64,000 bases of DNA from Bacteroidota bacterium (lineage in GTDB: Bacteria > Bacteroidota > Bacteroidia > B-17B0 > Aurantibacillaceae): NCBI GenBank assembly GCA_013298715.1, contig JAAFIQ010000008.1, forward strand, positions 62,001-126,000, read 5' to 3'. The translations under genes and the position numbers were made by a program. Below the pieces are notes generated by a model. It worked only from the letters and a program-made list of their open reading frames with translations, did no database searches and was not told where the DNA came from. Positions 62,995 to 64,000 of the stretch are shown here, piece by piece (position 1 is the first letter of the stretch; each line of letters starts with the position of its first letter).

Positions 62995-63306
62995 TTAATT
63001 TTTTAAATTACTTAAAAGATCTGTGTCAATACTTTTCACGTTTCTATATATCATGCTTAAAATAGCTAAGCCAACGGCAACTTCAGCGGCGGCAACAGCC
63101 ATAATAAAAAACACAAATACTTGCCCACTTGAATCGTTGTGTAACGTGCTAAATGAAACAAGCAAAAGATTTACTGCATTTAACATTAACTCAATACACA
63201 TAAAAATTATGATTGAATTACGACGCGCCATAACGCCTATAGCACCAATAATAAATAATACCGTGCTTAAAAGTAAATAATAGTTTATTGAAATTCCGTT
63301 TATCAT
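62995..63306 (-). CDS. nuoK: NADH-quinone oxidoreductase subunit K
   Basis: 103 residues from the ATG at 63306, the normal length of NuoK, with three membrane helices and the two conserved glutamates in [12 protein letters not shown] and [13 protein letters not shown] that form part of the proton path. A start at 63336 is rejected because it would overlap nuoJ and add a basic extension. It follows nuoJ by seven bases. Confidence 0.95.
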   Translation of the reverse strand: MINGISINYYLLLSTVLFIIGAIGVMARRNSIIIFMCIELMLNAVNLLLVSFSTLHNDSSGQVFVFFIMAVAAAEVAVGLAILSMIYRNVKSIDTDLLSNLKN

Positions 63307-63313
63307 TTGTGTT

Positions 63314-63826
63314 TTATTTAATTTCTTTTTTACCAATCATTATTGCTCCAACTAAAGCTGCGAGTAAAAGAATACTTGCAATTTCGAAAGGGAACAAAAA
63401 TTCGCTGAATAATACTTTACCTAAATTTTTTACCAACCCAATTTGACTTGCGCCATAACTACTTAGTTGCATTTGTTCTGCTCCTTTTAATGAACCAACT
63501 AAAACAAATAAAAGCATACCACCTGCAACACCTGCAATTATTTTAGTTAGCCATGTGCGTTGCGGTTCAGTATCTTCGTTCAAATTCATAAGCATGATAA
63601 CAAATAAAAAGAGAACCATTATTGCTCCTGCGTAAACTACAATGTGAACGATTGCTAAAAATTGTGCATTCATTAAAAGATAATGGCCGGCGATGCAAAA
63701 AAACGTCATTACTAAATAAAGAACGCTGTTTACTGGATTGCGACTAAATACTACCATTAATGCCAACATTATAGCAAGGAAGGAGAGTATTCCAAAAATC
63801 CATTGTGTAATTGTGTATCCTAACAT
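63314..63826 (-). CDS. nuoJ: NADH-quinone oxidoreductase subunit J
   Basis: 170 residues with five membrane helices. The motifs [23 protein letters not shown] and [24 protein letters not shown], with the pi-bulge region of helix 3, are diagnostic for NuoJ. It couples quinone chemistry to the antiporter subunits. It is 80 bases from the end of the preceding gene, and that gap holds a hairpin. Confidence 0.96.
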   Translation of the reverse strand: MLGYTITQWIFGILSFLAIMLALMVVFSRNPVNSVLYLVMTFFCIAGHYLLMNAQFLAIVHIVVYAGAIMVLFLFVIMLMNLNEDTEPQRTWLTKIIAGVAGGMLLFVLVGSLKGAEQMQLSSYGASQIGLVKNLGKVLFSEFLFPFEIASILLLAALVGAIMIGKKEIK

Positions 63827-63860
63827 ATTTTTATTTATTTACAATTTGAGAAATTTACAA

Positions 63861-63890
63861 ATTACAATTGAAAAAATCGTCAATTGTAAT
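63861..63890. repeat. Intergenic hairpin in the nuo operon
   Basis: ATTACAATTG (63861-63870) and CAATTGTAAT (63881-63890) form a perfect 10-base stem with a 10-base loop, between the probable nuoI stop and the nuoJ start. No T run follows on the operon strand, so it is more likely an mRNA-processing or stability element than a terminator. Confidence 0.45.
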
Positions 63891-63911
63891 TCTTAAATCG
63901 TCAATTTTAAT
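63874..63911. repeat. Short direct repeat
   Basis: AAATCGTCAATTGTAAT (63874-63890) recurs as AAATCGTCAATTTTAAT (63895-63911), one mismatch in 17, with a 21-base period. The first copy contains the right arm of the hairpin. Confidence 0.45.
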
Positions 63912-64000
63912 GTTTTAATTTCTTTCCTTCAAAAACTTGATTGTGTTTTAGGCCCGGTAATTTTTTAAACTCTGCTACTTCAATAGTTTGGCGTTTTGTA
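63907..64000 (-). CDS. nuoI: Probable NADH-quinone oxidoreductase subunit I, C-terminal end
   Basis: Thirty codons of an open frame enter from the right edge (RQTIEVAEFKKLPGLKHNQV and KKLKH) and end at a TAA at 63907-63909. The iron-sulfur part of NuoI is outside the window, so the call rests on position directly before nuoJ in the usual order H-I-J-K. It could be another gene. Confidence 0.5.
   Translation of the reverse strand, partial: TKRQTIEVAEFKKLPGLKHNQVFEGKKLKH

Overview
The window reads as a stretch of chromosome from an AT-rich member of the Bacteroidota. Several things point there independently: a secreted protein with a type IX secretion C-terminal sorting domain, a PorE-like envelope protein, TAnnTTTG promoter boxes typical of the phylum, many small beta-barrel and MORN/YwqK-type proteins, M61 and DPP IV peptidases, and a complex I operon. 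I cannot place it below the phylum with confidence. No rRNA, tRNA or CRISPR array was found.

Layout. 1-4.6 kb: a SpoIIE-type phosphatase with TPR sensor (cut by the window edge), a Crp/Fnr regulator, a membrane protein and a two-lobed aspartyl-protease-like protein. 4.6-9.8 kb: an inverted-repeat element, then a leftward operon rlmN - polyprenyl synthase - YwqK-like lipoprotein - hemE, with a divergent amidohydrolase. 9.8-16.5 kb: a large T9SS cargo protein, small secreted proteins and purT. 16.5-22.4 kb: a rightward run of M42 peptidase, GH3-family protein, LysE exporter, DUF493, aldose epimerase and trigger factor. 22.5-26.2 kb: the accessory island. 26.2-37 kb: envelope and peptidase genes (OMP, PorE-like, M61, CPBP, cytochrome c peroxidase, sirtuin, TPR, DPP IV). 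37-47 kb: a DUF4349 lipoprotein, a transaldolase-CBS / J-like / KdsC-like operon, OMPs and a second SpoIIE phosphatase. 47-58 kb: a B12-type MerR regulator, two OmpH/Skp chaperones and a surface polysaccharide cluster (flippase, polymerase/ligase, glycosyltransferases, initiating transferase, Wzz). 58-64 kb: nuoN, M, L, K, J and the end of a probable nuoI.

The most interesting region is 22.5-26.2 kb. It looks like restriction-modification systems nested one inside another. An outer XRE regulator - C5 methyltransferase - Sau3AI/MutH endonuclease operon survives as the complete regulator, the first ~35 residues of the methyltransferase, and the C-terminal part of the endonuclease. Between those ends sits a second system: a small unknown protein, a DpnA-like adenine methyltransferase and a short PD-(D/E)XK endonuclease. 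That inner endonuclease is broken by a 943-bp IS5-like element with an AAT target duplication; removing the element and one AAT restores a continuous reading frame. The regulator has two TGGAC-N7-G(T/A)CCA dyads straddling a good promoter, as expected of a controller protein. What remains functional is probably the regulator and an orphan adenine methyltransferase.

Other points for a second look are a transaldolase fused to a CBS pair beside a KdsC-like phosphatase, a TPR protein that seems to start with CTG, a sirtuin without its zinc cysteines, and a repeat element at 4.8 kb with a partial relative at 22.5 kb.
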